A stretch of 25,800 bases of DNA from Xanthobacteraceae bacterium (GCA_030037105.1 JASHRY010000061.1:1-25800), one strand, 5' to 3'. Counted from the stretch's first letter, positions 18,021-25,620 are shown. Translations and numbers: made by a program. The notes: generated by a model not told the origin, from the sequence alone.

Positions 18021-18856
18021 ACCGCCTGATCATAAATGCGGATGATTTCGGGCTCAGCGAGCCCGTCAACGAAGCCGTCGAGGCGGCGCATAGAAACGGT
18101 ATTCTCAGCGCCGCAAGTCTCATGGTCGGCGCTCCAGCCGCGGCCGACGCGGTGGAGCGCGCGCGACGGTTGCCTAACCTGCGTGTCGGGCTTCACCTTG
18201 TCCTCGTCGATGGCGAGGCGGTGACCGAGCGCGCGCACATACCCGGTCTCATCGATCGCCACGGCCGATTGCGCAACGACCTTGCCCGCTACGGCGCGCA
18301 GCTTGCCCTGGACGCTTCCCTGCGGCGGCAAGCGGCGCGGGAAATCACCGCGCAATTCGAGATTTTTCACGCCACCGGGCTGCCGCTCGACCACGTCAAT
18401 GCGCATCGGCACTTTCATCTGCATCCGGCCGTCGCCGCTTCGATCATGGCCATCGGACGGCGATACGGCATGCGCGCGCTGCGCGTGCCGGTCGAACCGT
18501 GGCGCATTGTTGCGGGGATCGATCCGCGCACCCGGCGCCGGCTGGGCCGGATCGTGGCGCCGTGGGCCGCGCGGCTGCGTCGCCGCACCCGGCGGGCCGG
18601 ACTGACGGCCGCCGACGCGGTGTTCGGATTGGCCTGGTCCGGCGCCATGACCGGAGCGCGCCTCGCCGCGCTCCTCGGCCGGCTACCGCCCGGCCTGGTC
18701 GAAATCTACCTGCACCCCGCGGTGACGAACGCCTTCGCCGGGGCGGCCCCGGGCTACCGCTACGCCGAGGAATTTGCTGCCCTGTGCAGCGCCGAGACCA
18801 CCGCCGCGGTGCGGCAGTCGGGCTACGCACTCGGCGGCTACGCGGACGCAGTTTAG
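18017..18856 (+). CDS. hpnK: HpnK, hopanoid GlcNAc deacetylase (YdjC family), apparent CTG start
   Basis: The 279-residue YdjC-fold enzyme would deacetylate bacteriohopanetetrol-GlcNAc to the glucosamine form. The metal and catalytic residues are in LIINADDFG (Asp9, Asp10), GLHL (His60) and DHVNAHRHFHLHP (Asp125, His126, His130, His132). The conserved N-terminus begins at 18017, where the only initiator-like codon is CTG. It overlaps the hpnJ stop as CTGA and has GGGAG at 18004-18008, eight bases upstream. No in-frame ATG, GTG or TTG lies between at least 17957 and 18121, and the ATG at 18122 (codon 36) would remove the catalytic Asp pair. Its TAG shares two bases with the convergent hpnA TAA. 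Function is well supported; the CTG start is inferred from spacing and conservation. Confidence 0.88.
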   Translation: MNRLIINADDFGLSEPVNEAVEAAHRNGILSAASLMVGAPAAADAVERARRLPNLRVGLHLVLVDGEAVTERAHIPGLIDRHGRLRNDLARYGAQLALDASLRRQAAREITAQFEIFHATGLPLDHVNAHRHFHLHPAVAASIMAIGRRYGMRALRVPVEPWRIVAGIDPRTRRRLGRIVAPWAARLRRRTRRAGLTAADAVFGLAWSGAMTGARLAALLGRLPPGLVEIYLHPAVTNAFAGAAPGYRYAEEFAALCSAETTAAVRQSGYALGGYADAV

Positions 18857-19869
18857 CGCTCGCGCTTGCCGTCGAGATATCCCGCTTCCCGGAACCAACG
18901 GACCGCGTCCGCGAGCGCCTCGCGGTATGGCCGCGCGCGAAAGCCGAGGTCGCGTTCGGCCTTGGCCGCGGTGAAGAACATGCGGTGCTCGGCCATGCGA
19001 ATGCCGTCCAAGGTGATAAACGGCTCGCGTCCGGTCAGCGCGGCGGTCGCCTCGGCAAGGCAAGCCGCCGCAACGGCGACCGCACGGGGAATGCGCAAGC
19101 GCGGCCGAGGCGCGCCCGCCAGGTGCGCGATGTCGGCAAGCATATCGGCGAGCAGCACGTTTTCGCCGCCGAGAATATAGCGTTCGCCGATAACGCCGCG
19201 GTTCAACGCCGCGATATGTCCGTCGGCCACGTCATCGACATGGACGAGGTTAAGCCCGGTATCGACGAATCCCGGCACGCGGCCCCGGGCCGTCTCCACG
19301 ATGATGCGGCCCGTGGGGGTCGGCCGCACATCGCGCGGCCCGATCGGCGTCGAGGGATTGACGATGACGACGGGAAGAGCATGCTCGGCGATCATCGCCT
19401 CGACCAGCCGTTCGGCGGCGATCTTGCTGCGCTTGTAGGCGCCTATTCCCTGACTCTCCGACAATGGAACGGTTTCGTCCGCCGGACCGCCGTCGGCACG
19501 CAAGGCGATGGTGGCGACACTGCTGGTGTAGACCACGCGCTCGCAGCCGGCATGTTTGGCCTCCTGCATGACGATGCGCGTACCCTCCACATTATTGGTG
19601 AAAATCTCGCCGCGATCCCGCGCCCACAACCGGTAATCGGCCGCGACATGAAACACATAGCGGACGCCGGCCATCGCCCGCCGCATGGAGACTGCGTCGC
19701 GGATGTCCCCGCCGACAAACTCCAGATCGAGTCCATCAAGGTGAAACCGCGGACTGCCGCGCCGGACCAAGGCCCGTACCGCGAATCCGCCGAGACAGAG
19801 CTTTCGCGCAATTGCCGAGCCGACGAATCCTGTGGCTCCGGTGATGAAGACCTGTGCCTTGCTGCCCAT
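18853..19869 (-). CDS. hpnA: HpnA, hopanoid-associated sugar epimerase (extended SDR)
   Basis: The 338-residue NAD-dependent epimerase/dehydratase-like protein has ITGATGFVG with the GxxGxxG cofactor loop (11-17), GDIRD, VFHVAADYRLW, Ser117 and the YxxxK pair (Tyr145, Lys149) in GAYKRSK, plus NPSTPIGPRDVRPTPTG, a signature of the HpnA group. The family occurs in hopanoid clusters; its exact substrate is not settled. ATG 19869 precedes the Rossmann strand and is preferred over ATG 19935, which has no ribosome site and adds an unlikely 22-residue extension. It is convergent with hpnK, overlapping by four bases, and divergent from hpnG. Confidence 0.9.
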   Translation of the reverse strand: MGSKAQVFITGATGFVGSAIARKLCLGGFAVRALVRRGSPRFHLDGLDLEFVGGDIRDAVSMRRAMAGVRYVFHVAADYRLWARDRGEIFTNNVEGTRIVMQEAKHAGCERVVYTSSVATIALRADGGPADETVPLSESQGIGAYKRSKIAAERLVEAMIAEHALPVVIVNPSTPIGPRDVRPTPTGRIIVETARGRVPGFVDTGLNLVHVDDVADGHIAALNRGVIGERYILGGENVLLADMLADIAHLAGAPRPRLRIPRAVAVAAACLAEATAALTGREPFITLDGIRMAEHRMFFTAAKAERDLGFRARPYREALADAVRWFREAGYLDGKRER

Positions 19870-19962
19870 CGCGCGCCCATCTGCGCAGAGAAAATCAAGC
19901 ACTTTCACCGCCAAAAGGCTATCGGCTGGCTGCATAGCAGAATGGAATAGAGGAATTCGGAC

Positions 19963-19991
19963 TTGGCAATTCGATTGTGATAGATTCTAAT
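19963..19991 (+). promoter_or_regulatory. Predicted strong sigma-70 promoter of hpnG
   Basis: TTGGCA (19963-19968) and TCTAAT (19986-19991) are spaced by exactly 17 bases and each matches five of six consensus bases. Transcription from near 19998 would give a leader of about 100 bases before hpnG. Confidence 0.55.
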
Positions 19992-19994
19992 CCG

Positions 19995-20052
19995 CACTCG
20001 GTCTTTGCTGGGAATGGGCCGAGTGGTTCCGCGTGTATACCCCCACCGCGGA
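19995..20052 (+). promoter_or_regulatory. Two hairpins in the hpnG leader
   Basis: CACTCGG (19995-20001) pairs with CCGAGTG (20019-20025), extendable inward by G-T and C-G pairs. TCCGCG (20028-20033) pairs with CGCGGA (20047-20052). Both lie in the predicted hpnG leader just after the promoter. They could be a regulatory leader; no known riboswitch is recognised. Confidence 0.3.
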
Positions 20053-20099
20053 GGGCGTGAATCGGGGCTGGGTCACAGAGGTGAGGGCAAAGGTTTCTT

Positions 20100-20870
20100 A
20101 TGACATCCCATTTGGATTTCGCGGGGGCGACATTCGCAGATGGAATGGTGGGTGACGGCGACGACACGAATGAGGTCGCCGATCTTGCGGTCGAGAAACA
20201 CCGTCGCATCGTCATTGCATTCGTCGGCATGGCCTTCGAGGCCCGCATCGCCGCCGGCCCCGGAGTGCTGGTCGTTTGCCGCGCCGCCGGTGGCAAGTTG
20301 GCGGCGGTGGCGGAAAGCGCCGTCCGTCAAGGATATCGCGGCCTGGTCAGCTTCGGAGTCGCCGGCGGCTTGGCCTCTCATCTGCGCGCCGGCGATTGGG
20401 TCGTGGCGTCCGCGGTCCGCGAATCGCAGACCGTCCGCGCCACGGATGCGGCCTGGTCACGCAAGCTCCTCGGAATGATCGCTGGCGCCGTGCACGCCCC
20501 GATCGTAGGGGTCGACGTGCCGGTCGCGGAGCCGGCGAAGAAGCGGGAACTGCACCGGGCGACCGGCGCCGCGGCGGTCGATATGGAATCCCATCTGGTG
20601 GCGCGCGTCGCCGCCGCACACCGGCTTGCCTTCGCCGCCGTGCGCGTCATTGTCGATCCGGCCCACCGCGTGGTTCCGCCCGCCGCACTGCTTGGCATGC
20701 GTCCGGACGGTTGCGCCGACGTTTCGGCGATTTTGCGCGACCTGACGACGCGTCCTTCGCAACTCCGCCCGCTCGCTCGCATCGCCATGGACGCCTTGGC
20801 CGCCCGCGCCTCAATGCAACGCGTGCGCCAGCAACTCGGCCCGTATTTCGGCCTCCTCGATCACGGCTGA
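20100..20870 (+). CDS. hpnG: HpnG, adenosylhopane nucleosidase/phosphorylase
   Basis: The 256-residue PNP/UDP-phosphorylase-family enzyme has VGMAFEARIA (43-51), a SFGVAGGL glycine loop (84-91) and VDMES (160-164), the ribose-binding Met-Glu motif of nucleoside phosphorylases. HpnG removes adenine from adenosylhopane on the route to ribosylhopane and bacteriohopanetetrol. ATG 20100 has AAGG six bases upstream but gives roughly 35-40 residues before the usual family start. Those residues are acidic and may not be part of the fold; a start at Met43 would be the alternative. hpnH, its usual neighbour, is not next to it here. Confidence 0.88.
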   Translation: MTSHLDFAGATFADGMVGDGDDTNEVADLAVEKHRRIVIAFVGMAFEARIAAGPGVLVVCRAAGGKLAAVAESAVRQGYRGLVSFGVAGGLASHLRAGDWVVASAVRESQTVRATDAAWSRKLLGMIAGAVHAPIVGVDVPVAEPAKKRELHRATGAAAVDMESHLVARVAAAHRLAFAAVRVIVDPAHRVVPPAALLGMRPDGCADVSAILRDLTTRPSQLRPLARIAMDALAARASMQRVRQQLGPYFGLLDHG

Positions 20871-20924
20871 TCGCAAATCCTCGCCCCGCGCAGAGAAGGG
20901 GCGTGAGGGGGTTGCCGAGCGCAA

Positions 20925-20966
20925 CTGGAGCGCAATCCGATCACATTGAATCGGTTTGCGCTCCAG
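20925..20966. repeat. Intergenic inverted repeat, 17-bp arms
   Basis: CTGGAGCGCAATCCGAT (20925-20941) and its inverted partner (20950-20966) match at 16 of 17 positions with an eight-base loop. It lies in the space between the ends of hpnG and the aldehyde dehydrogenase gene and may act as a two-way transcription end or be a mobile repeat unit of the Rhizobiales intergenic type. Confidence 0.7.
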
Positions 20967-20975
20967 CGTCTTGGC

Positions 20976-21050
20976 GGAGCATGATTTTTTCAGGAAACCG
21001 GTTCCGACCCCGGATCAAGTCCGGAGCAGGCTTTTTCCGGATCATGCGCT
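20976..21050. repeat. Palindromic intergenic repeat (RIME/Bru-RS-like in style)
   Basis: The 75-base element has outer arms GAGCATGAT and ATCATGCGCT and an internal hairpin CCGGA-TCAAG-TCCGG, with an AAACCGGTT segment between. Elements with GAGCATGAT...CGGATCATGC ends are scattered between genes of many Hyphomicrobiales. Its right end overlaps the stop codon of the aldehyde dehydrogenase gene. Family membership is from memory of the pattern. Confidence 0.55.
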
Positions 21051-22476
21051 AAGCCTGCGAGATGAACTTCGTGTTCAGATAGGCTTGCAGTCCCTCGATG
21101 CCGCCTTCGCTGCCGTAGCCGGATTCCTTGACGCCGCCGAACGGCGTCTCCGGCGTCGATACGGCGATGGAGTTGATGCCGACCATGCCTGATTGCAGCG
21201 CCTCGCCGATCAGGTTCGCCGTGTGCCCCGAGCCGGTGAAGGCGTAGGCGGCAAGCCCGTAGGGCAGCGCGTTGGCGCGCTCCACCACTTCGTCGAACGT
21301 CTTGAACGTGACCACCGGCGCCAGGGGACCGAACGGCTCCTGGGTCATGACCTTGCAGTCGTCGGGCACGTCGGTGATCACCGTCGGCTCGTAGAAGTAG
21401 CCCTGATTGCCGCGGCGCTGGCCGCCGGTGACGATCTTGCCGCCGCGGTCCTTGGCGTCGTTGACGAAAGTTTCCATGGCGTCGATGCGCCGCGCATTCG
21501 CCAGCGGCCCCATGGCGACGCCCCGCTGCAGGCCGTCGCCGAGCTTGAGCGACTTGGCATATTCGGCAAAGCGCGCGAGGAAGCGGCCATAGACCGGCTC
21601 CTGCACGTAGAACCGCGTCGGCGAGATGCACACCTGGCCGGCGTTGCGGTACTTGTAGGCGGCGATGGTGTCGGCAGATTTTTCCGGGTCGGCGTCGGCG
21701 AACACCACGACCGGCGCATGGCCGCCGAGCTCCATGGTGGCGCGCTTCATTCCTTTCGCGGCGAGCGCGGCAAGGTGCTTGCCGACCGGGATCGAACCGG
21801 TGAACGAGATCTTGCGCACCTCGTCCTTGGCGATGAGATGCTCAGAGATGATCGCCGGCACGCCGAAGACCAGATTGAGCACGCCGGCCGGCATGGTGGC
21901 ATCGGCGAAACAGCGCACCATCTCGACGCAGGCGCCCGGCGTTTCTTCGGACGCTTTGAGGATGAGCGCGCACCCGGCGGCGAGGGCGCCGCCGATCTTG
22001 CGTGCCGGCGTCAACACCGGGAAATTCCACGGCGTGAACGCGGCAACGATGCCGACCGGCTCCTGCACCACGATCTGGCGCAAGCCCTTGCCGCGGCCGG
22101 GCACGATGCGGCCATAGGCGCGGCGGCCTTCCTCGGCGTACCACTCGATGATGTCCGCGGAGGTCAGCACCTCGGCGCGCGCTTCAGGATACGGCTTGCC
22201 CTCTTCCTGCACCAGGATTTTGCTGATCGCGTCGTAGCGCTCGCGCATGAGATCGGCGGCCTTGCGCATGATCTTGGCGCGGTCGTAGGCCGAGGTCGCG
22301 CGCCAGACTGCGAAACCCTTCTTCGCCGCTTCGAGCGCGCGGTCGAGATCGGCCGTGCCCGCGTGCGGCAGATGCGCGAGCGGCTTTTCCGTCGCCGGAT
22401 TGATGACATCCTCGCCGGCGCGACCGTCGCCGTTGAGCCATTCACCGTCGATGAAGAGTTGGAGGTTGGCGTACAT
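21049..22476 (-). CDS. Aldehyde dehydrogenase, succinate-semialdehyde dehydrogenase-like
   Basis: The 475-residue NAD(P)-dependent aldehyde dehydrogenase has FTPWNFP (Asn151), SFTGSIPVGK, MELGGHAP (general base Glu249), the nucleophile Cys283 in NAGQVCISPTRF, and EPFGPLAPV. It oxidises an aldehyde to an acid. Sequence style, with ISPTRFYVQ and the N-terminal LFIDGEW, is nearest the succinate-semialdehyde/GabD group, but related enzymes take other aldehydes. GAGG lies six bases before ATG 22476. It follows the MetE-like gene by 62 bases on the same strand and may share its transcript. The stop overlaps the palindromic repeat, so the last residues (ISQA) may come from repeat sequence. Confidence 0.92.
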   Translation of the reverse strand: MYANLQLFIDGEWLNGDGRAGEDVINPATEKPLAHLPHAGTADLDRALEAAKKGFAVWRATSAYDRAKIMRKAADLMRERYDAISKILVQEEGKPYPEARAEVLTSADIIEWYAEEGRRAYGRIVPGRGKGLRQIVVQEPVGIVAAFTPWNFPVLTPARKIGGALAAGCALILKASEETPGACVEMVRCFADATMPAGVLNLVFGVPAIISEHLIAKDEVRKISFTGSIPVGKHLAALAAKGMKRATMELGGHAPVVVFADADPEKSADTIAAYKYRNAGQVCISPTRFYVQEPVYGRFLARFAEYAKSLKLGDGLQRGVAMGPLANARRIDAMETFVNDAKDRGGKIVTGGQRRGNQGYFYEPTVITDVPDDCKVMTQEPFGPLAPVVTFKTFDEVVERANALPYGLAAYAFTGSGHTANLIGEALQSGMVGINSIAVSTPETPFGGVKESGYGSEGGIEGLQAYLNTKFISQA

Positions 22477-22538
22477 GGGCGCCTCTTTAGTTGCAAGCTT
22501 TCAGGAGATTGTCCAGCTGGTCTCTCTCGGCATATGGA

Positions 22539-23711
22539 TTAGCAGTTTCGGCTTTTGCCCCACAACTGGGCGGAAGCAATATCGGCGCCGTCGCGGATCG
22601 ATTTGAGCTTGAGCCAAACCACCGGTTCGACGACCCATTCGCGCCGCGTGAAGGTGCCGAAGCCGCAATCGGTCGAGGCAATGACGCGCTCGCGGTCGCC
22701 GATCGCCGCCACCGCCTCCTCGATCCGGCGCGCGATCACCTGCGGATGCTCGACGAAATTGCTGGTCGATTCGACCACGCCGGGAATGAGGATCATGTCC
22801 TTGGGGAACGGCGCGCGCTTGAGCGCGGCATATTCATGGGCGTGACGCGGATTGGCAAATTCGATCGACAGTGCGCCGACCTCGGCCTGGTAGAGCGCCG
22901 GCAGGATTTTTTCGAGCGCCACGTCGTGGATGTGCGGCCCTTCCCAATTGCCGTAGCACACATGCAGCCGCAGCCGCTCGCGCGGAATCCCCGCGATCCC
23001 CTTGTTGATCATTGCGACGTGCAGTTCCACCGCCTTGACGAATTCCGCATCCGACTTGTCGCGGTAGAACATGGTGCGGTCCATGGCGAGATCGGGCGCG
23101 TCGATCTGCAGAACGAGCCCGGCCTCGTGGACCGCGCGATATTCGTTGCTCATCTCGCGGGCGATGGCGGCGAGGTAGGCCTCGTGCGTCGGGTAATGGG
23201 CGTTGAGCATGGTTGAGGCGATGATGCCGGGCGACGGCGCGGTCATGAACGCCTCGGCGAAGGATTTGCCTTCGCCGACGATGCGCGTGAAGCGGGCGAT
23301 CTCGGCGTCGATCGCCGCCGTGTCGCGATAGTGCAGCTCGGCCTGCGCCTGCGGCGCGTTCTGCTGCTTGCTGACGCTCGGAAACCGACGCATGAGATAT
23401 TGCGTCAGCTCGGGAAATTCCTCGAACTCGCGACCGCGGCGGCGCTTCGATTCGCCGCCGAAGCCGGACATGCGTTGCGGCACGTAGGTTTGGAAACCGA
23501 CGCGCTGCTGCTCGCCGTCGTTGCCGATGTCGATGCCGGCGTCCTTCTGCTTCGCCACTACGTGGCGCACCGCCTTGTCCATCTCGGCGTTAAGCTGCGC
23601 CCTGTCGTAGCTCTCGCCGGCCTCGCGGCGCACCAGAAGCTCGCTCAGCGTTTCGTTGCGCGGCAGACTGCCGACGTGGGTGGTGAGGATTCGGTCGTGG
23701 CTTGCAATCAC
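22539..23711 (-). CDS. Single-domain (core) MetE-like methyltransferase family protein, second copy
   Basis: The 390-residue protein is a MetE C-terminal-half barrel distinct from the copy at 2194. It starts ASHDRILTTHVGSLPRNETL and holds the zinc ligands His250 and Cys252 (HVCYGN), Glu284 (IEFANPRH) and Cys349 (STDCGFGTF). Spacings between ligands are close to those of MetE. It would activate a thiol and transfer a methyl or alkyl group; methionine synthesis from a methyl-corrinoid donor is one known role of such short proteins. The GTG 23711 start has GGGAG seven bases upstream; readings from 23816 add an unlikely N-terminus. It is divergent from benzoate-CoA ligase and upstream of the aldehyde dehydrogenase. 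Confidence 0.87.
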   Translation of the reverse strand: MIASHDRILTTHVGSLPRNETLSELLVRREAGESYDRAQLNAEMDKAVRHVVAKQKDAGIDIGNDGEQQRVGFQTYVPQRMSGFGGESKRRRGREFEEFPELTQYLMRRFPSVSKQQNAPQAQAELHYRDTAAIDAEIARFTRIVGEGKSFAEAFMTAPSPGIIASTMLNAHYPTHEAYLAAIAREMSNEYRAVHEAGLVLQIDAPDLAMDRTMFYRDKSDAEFVKAVELHVAMINKGIAGIPRERLRLHVCYGNWEGPHIHDVALEKILPALYQAEVGALSIEFANPRHAHEYAALKRAPFPKDMILIPGVVESTSNFVEHPQVIARRIEEAVAAIGDRERVIASTDCGFGTFTRREWVVEPVVWLKLKSIRDGADIASAQLWGKSRNC

Positions 23712-23742
23712 GGAAATGCTCCCGGCTCTTGGGTTGCATCCT

Positions 23743-23771
23743 GTCATAGCGCAATTCCGCCAGCGTGACAT
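23743..23771 (-). promoter_or_regulatory. Possible promoter of the MetE-like/aldehyde dehydrogenase pair
   Basis: On the minus strand ATGTCA (23771-23766) and TATGAC (23748-23743) are spaced by 17 bases, each with four of six consensus matches. It would give a short leader before GTG 23711. Confidence 0.3.
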
Positions 23772-23790
23772 TGGCACGCATGCCGCGCCG

Positions 23791-23819
23791 TTGCCGCCGA
23801 ATTTTTCCGTCGGCATAAT
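23791..23819 (+). promoter_or_regulatory. Predicted promoter of benzoate-CoA ligase
   Basis: TTGCCG (23791-23796) and CATAAT (23814-23819) are spaced by 17 bases, matching four and five of six consensus bases. Transcription near 23826 leaves a leader of about 58 bases that contains an inverted repeat. Confidence 0.5.
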
Positions 23820-23845
23820 GTGGCGACGCGGCAGTTGACGGGCAG

Positions 23846-23862
23846 ACCGGGCGAGACCCGGT
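23846..23862. promoter_or_regulatory. Inverted repeat in the benzoate-CoA ligase leader
   Basis: ACCGGG, five-base spacer CGAGA, CCCGGT is a perfect six-pair inverted repeat starting about 20 bases after the predicted transcription start and ending seven bases before the ribosome site. It could be an operator or an mRNA hairpin limiting ribosome access. Confidence 0.35.
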
Positions 23863-23883
23863 TATTTGCGAGGGGACGCGGCG

Positions 23884-25479
23884 ATGACCATTGCGCAGCC
23901 GAATCTCGCGCCGGGCGCGGCCGCCGACGCGATCCCGCGCGTTTACAATTTCGCCGCGGACATCCTCCAGCGCAACCTCGACGCCGGCCGCGCCGGCAAG
24001 CCCGCCTATATCGATCAACGCCGAAGCTGGACCTATGGCGAGCTCGCCGAACGCGTCGCGCGCTTTGCTCACGTGCTGCGCGCGCTCGGCATCCGCCGCG
24101 AGGAGCGCATCCTCATTTGCCTCCTTGACGGCATCGATTGGCCGACCGCCTTCCTCGGCGCGATCAAGGCCGGCGTGGTCCCGGTGCCAGTCAACACGCT
24201 CTTAACCGAGGACGATTACCGCTTCATGCTCGACGACAGCCGGGCGCGGCTCCTGGTCGTTTCCGAGGAGCTTTATCCGAAGTTCGCCAATGCGATCGGC
24301 GCAACGGGGAACCTCGAACACGTGATCGTGTCCGGCGAGAACACGCACGGCCGTCCGCGTTTCGAGGATCTGCTTGCCGCCGCCACAGCCGACGCCGCGA
24401 CCGCGGCGACGGTGCGCGACGACATCTGCTTCTGGCTCTACACGTCGGGCTCGACCGGCAAACCCAAGGGCGCCGTGCACACCCACGCCGACCTCAGGCT
24501 CACGGACGAACTTTACGCCAAGCCCATTCTCGGCATCGCCGAGAACGACGTGTGCTACTCGGTGGCCAAGCTGTTCTTCGCCTACGGCCTCGGCAACGCG
24601 CTTACCTTTCCGATGTCGGCGGGGGCGACGACCGTTCTGCTGGCGCAGCGGCCGACGCCGGACGCGGTAGCCGGGATTCTGCAAAAGCACCGCGTCACCG
24701 TGTTCTACGCCGTGCCGACGTTCTACGCCGGATTTCTTGCCAGCGCGGCCGCGCCACGGCGCGTGGAGACGCGGTTGCGGCGCTGCGTATCCGCCGGCGA
24801 AGCGCTGCCCGCCGACGTCGGCCGGCGCTGGAGCGAGCGCTACGGCGTCGATATTCTCGACGGGCTCGGCTCGACCGAGATGCTGCACATCTTCCTCTCG
24901 AACCGCGCCGGCGAGGTGAGATACGGCACCACCGGCAAGCCGGTTCCCGGCTATGACGTCCGTTTGGTCGATGACGACGGCGCGGTCGTCAAAACGCGCG
25001 GCGCGATGGGCGAGCTGCAGGTGCGCGGGCCGACCAGCGCGGTCATGTACTGGAACAACCGCGAGCAGTCGCGCGCGACGTTCTTGGGCGAATGGACGCG
25101 CTCGGGCGACAAATATATCGAGGACGAGGACGGCTATTTCGTTTATTGCGGGCGGCACGACGACATGCTCAAAGTCTCGGGCATGTACGTCTCGCCGTTC
25201 GAGGTCGAGGCGGTGCTGCAGAGCCATCCCGACGTGCTCGAAGCCGCCGTCGTCGGCTGGCCGGACGACGATAGGCTCATCAAGCCGAAAGCCTTCGTGG
25301 TGCTGAAATCGCCGGAAAAAGCGGGCGACGGTCTGGCGCGCGTGCTGCAGGACCATTGCCGGCAAAAGCTCGCCGCCTTCAAATATCCGCGCTCGATCGA
25401 GTTCCGCCGCGAGCTGCCGAAGACCGCGACCGGGAAAATCCAGCGCTTCAAGCTGCGCGCGGAGGCCGACGCGAAGTGA
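23884..25479 (+). CDS. Benzoate-CoA ligase family protein
   Basis: The 531-residue adenylate-forming enzyme activates benzoate or a close aromatic acid with ATP and CoA. Motifs are YTSGSTGKPKGAVHTH (186-201), the family-specific SVAKLFFAYGLGNALTFPM (226-244), LDGLGSTEMLHIF, SGDKYIEDEDGYF, the GRHDDMLKVSGMYVSPFEVE hinge and Lys518 in PKTATGKIQRFKLR. The AKLFFAYGLGN segment and SGDKY are typical of BadA/BclA enzymes, making the aromatic substrate fairly secure. ATG 23884 has GAGGGG eight bases upstream; a TTG start at 23866 would overlap that site. No ring-reduction (bcr) or box genes are in the window, so the CoA ester's fate cannot be told. It is divergent from the MetE-like/aldehyde dehydrogenase pair. 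Confidence 0.92.
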   Translation: MTIAQPNLAPGAAADAIPRVYNFAADILQRNLDAGRAGKPAYIDQRRSWTYGELAERVARFAHVLRALGIRREERILICLLDGIDWPTAFLGAIKAGVVPVPVNTLLTEDDYRFMLDDSRARLLVVSEELYPKFANAIGATGNLEHVIVSGENTHGRPRFEDLLAAATADAATAATVRDDICFWLYTSGSTGKPKGAVHTHADLRLTDELYAKPILGIAENDVCYSVAKLFFAYGLGNALTFPMSAGATTVLLAQRPTPDAVAGILQKHRVTVFYAVPTFYAGFLASAAAPRRVETRLRRCVSAGEALPADVGRRWSERYGVDILDGLGSTEMLHIFLSNRAGEVRYGTTGKPVPGYDVRLVDDDGAVVKTRGAMGELQVRGPTSAVMYWNNREQSRATFLGEWTRSGDKYIEDEDGYFVYCGRHDDMLKVSGMYVSPFEVEAVLQSHPDVLEAAVVGWPDDDRLIKPKAFVVLKSPEKAGDGLARVLQDHCRQKLAAFKYPRSIEFRRELPKTATGKIQRFKLRAEADAK

Positions 25480-25487
25480 GGCTGCCC

Positions 25488-25516
25488 TTGCGTTAAGACT
25501 TTGCGGGTATTACTGC
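25488..25516 (+). promoter_or_regulatory. Weak candidate promoter for tRNA-Thr
   Basis: TTGCGT (25488-25493) and TACTGC (25511-25516) are spaced by 17 bases and placed correctly to start just before the tRNA at 25530. Only the -35 box is a fair match. Confidence 0.25.
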
Positions 25517-25529
25517 ATTCTGCGACTAT

Positions 25530-25605
25530 GCCGCGGTAGCTCAGCCGGTAGAGCAACGCATTCGTAATGCGTGGGTCGGGGGTTCGAATCCCTTCCGCGG
25601 CACCA
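25530..25605 (+). tRNA. tRNA-Thr (anticodon CGT)
   Basis: The 76-base tRNA folds fully. The acceptor is GCCGCGG/CCGCGGC, the D stem GCTC/GAGC and the anticodon stem ACGCA/TGCGT with loop TTCGTAA (anticodon CGT at 25563-25565). A five-base variable loop, the T arm with TTCGAAT, and an encoded ACCA end complete it. It decodes ACG threonine codons. A degenerate copy of its 3' two-thirds follows at once. Confidence 0.96.
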
Positions 25606-25620
25606 GCCGCTCACAAAAAA

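Noticed and set aside
21193..22542. 449-residue plus-strand reading opposite the aldehyde dehydrogenase
   Set aside because: Composition rich in His, Arg, Asp and Gly and lack of any domain mark it as a GC-rich antisense shadow; the same holds for 16830-18017, 8589-9683 and 24202-25365.
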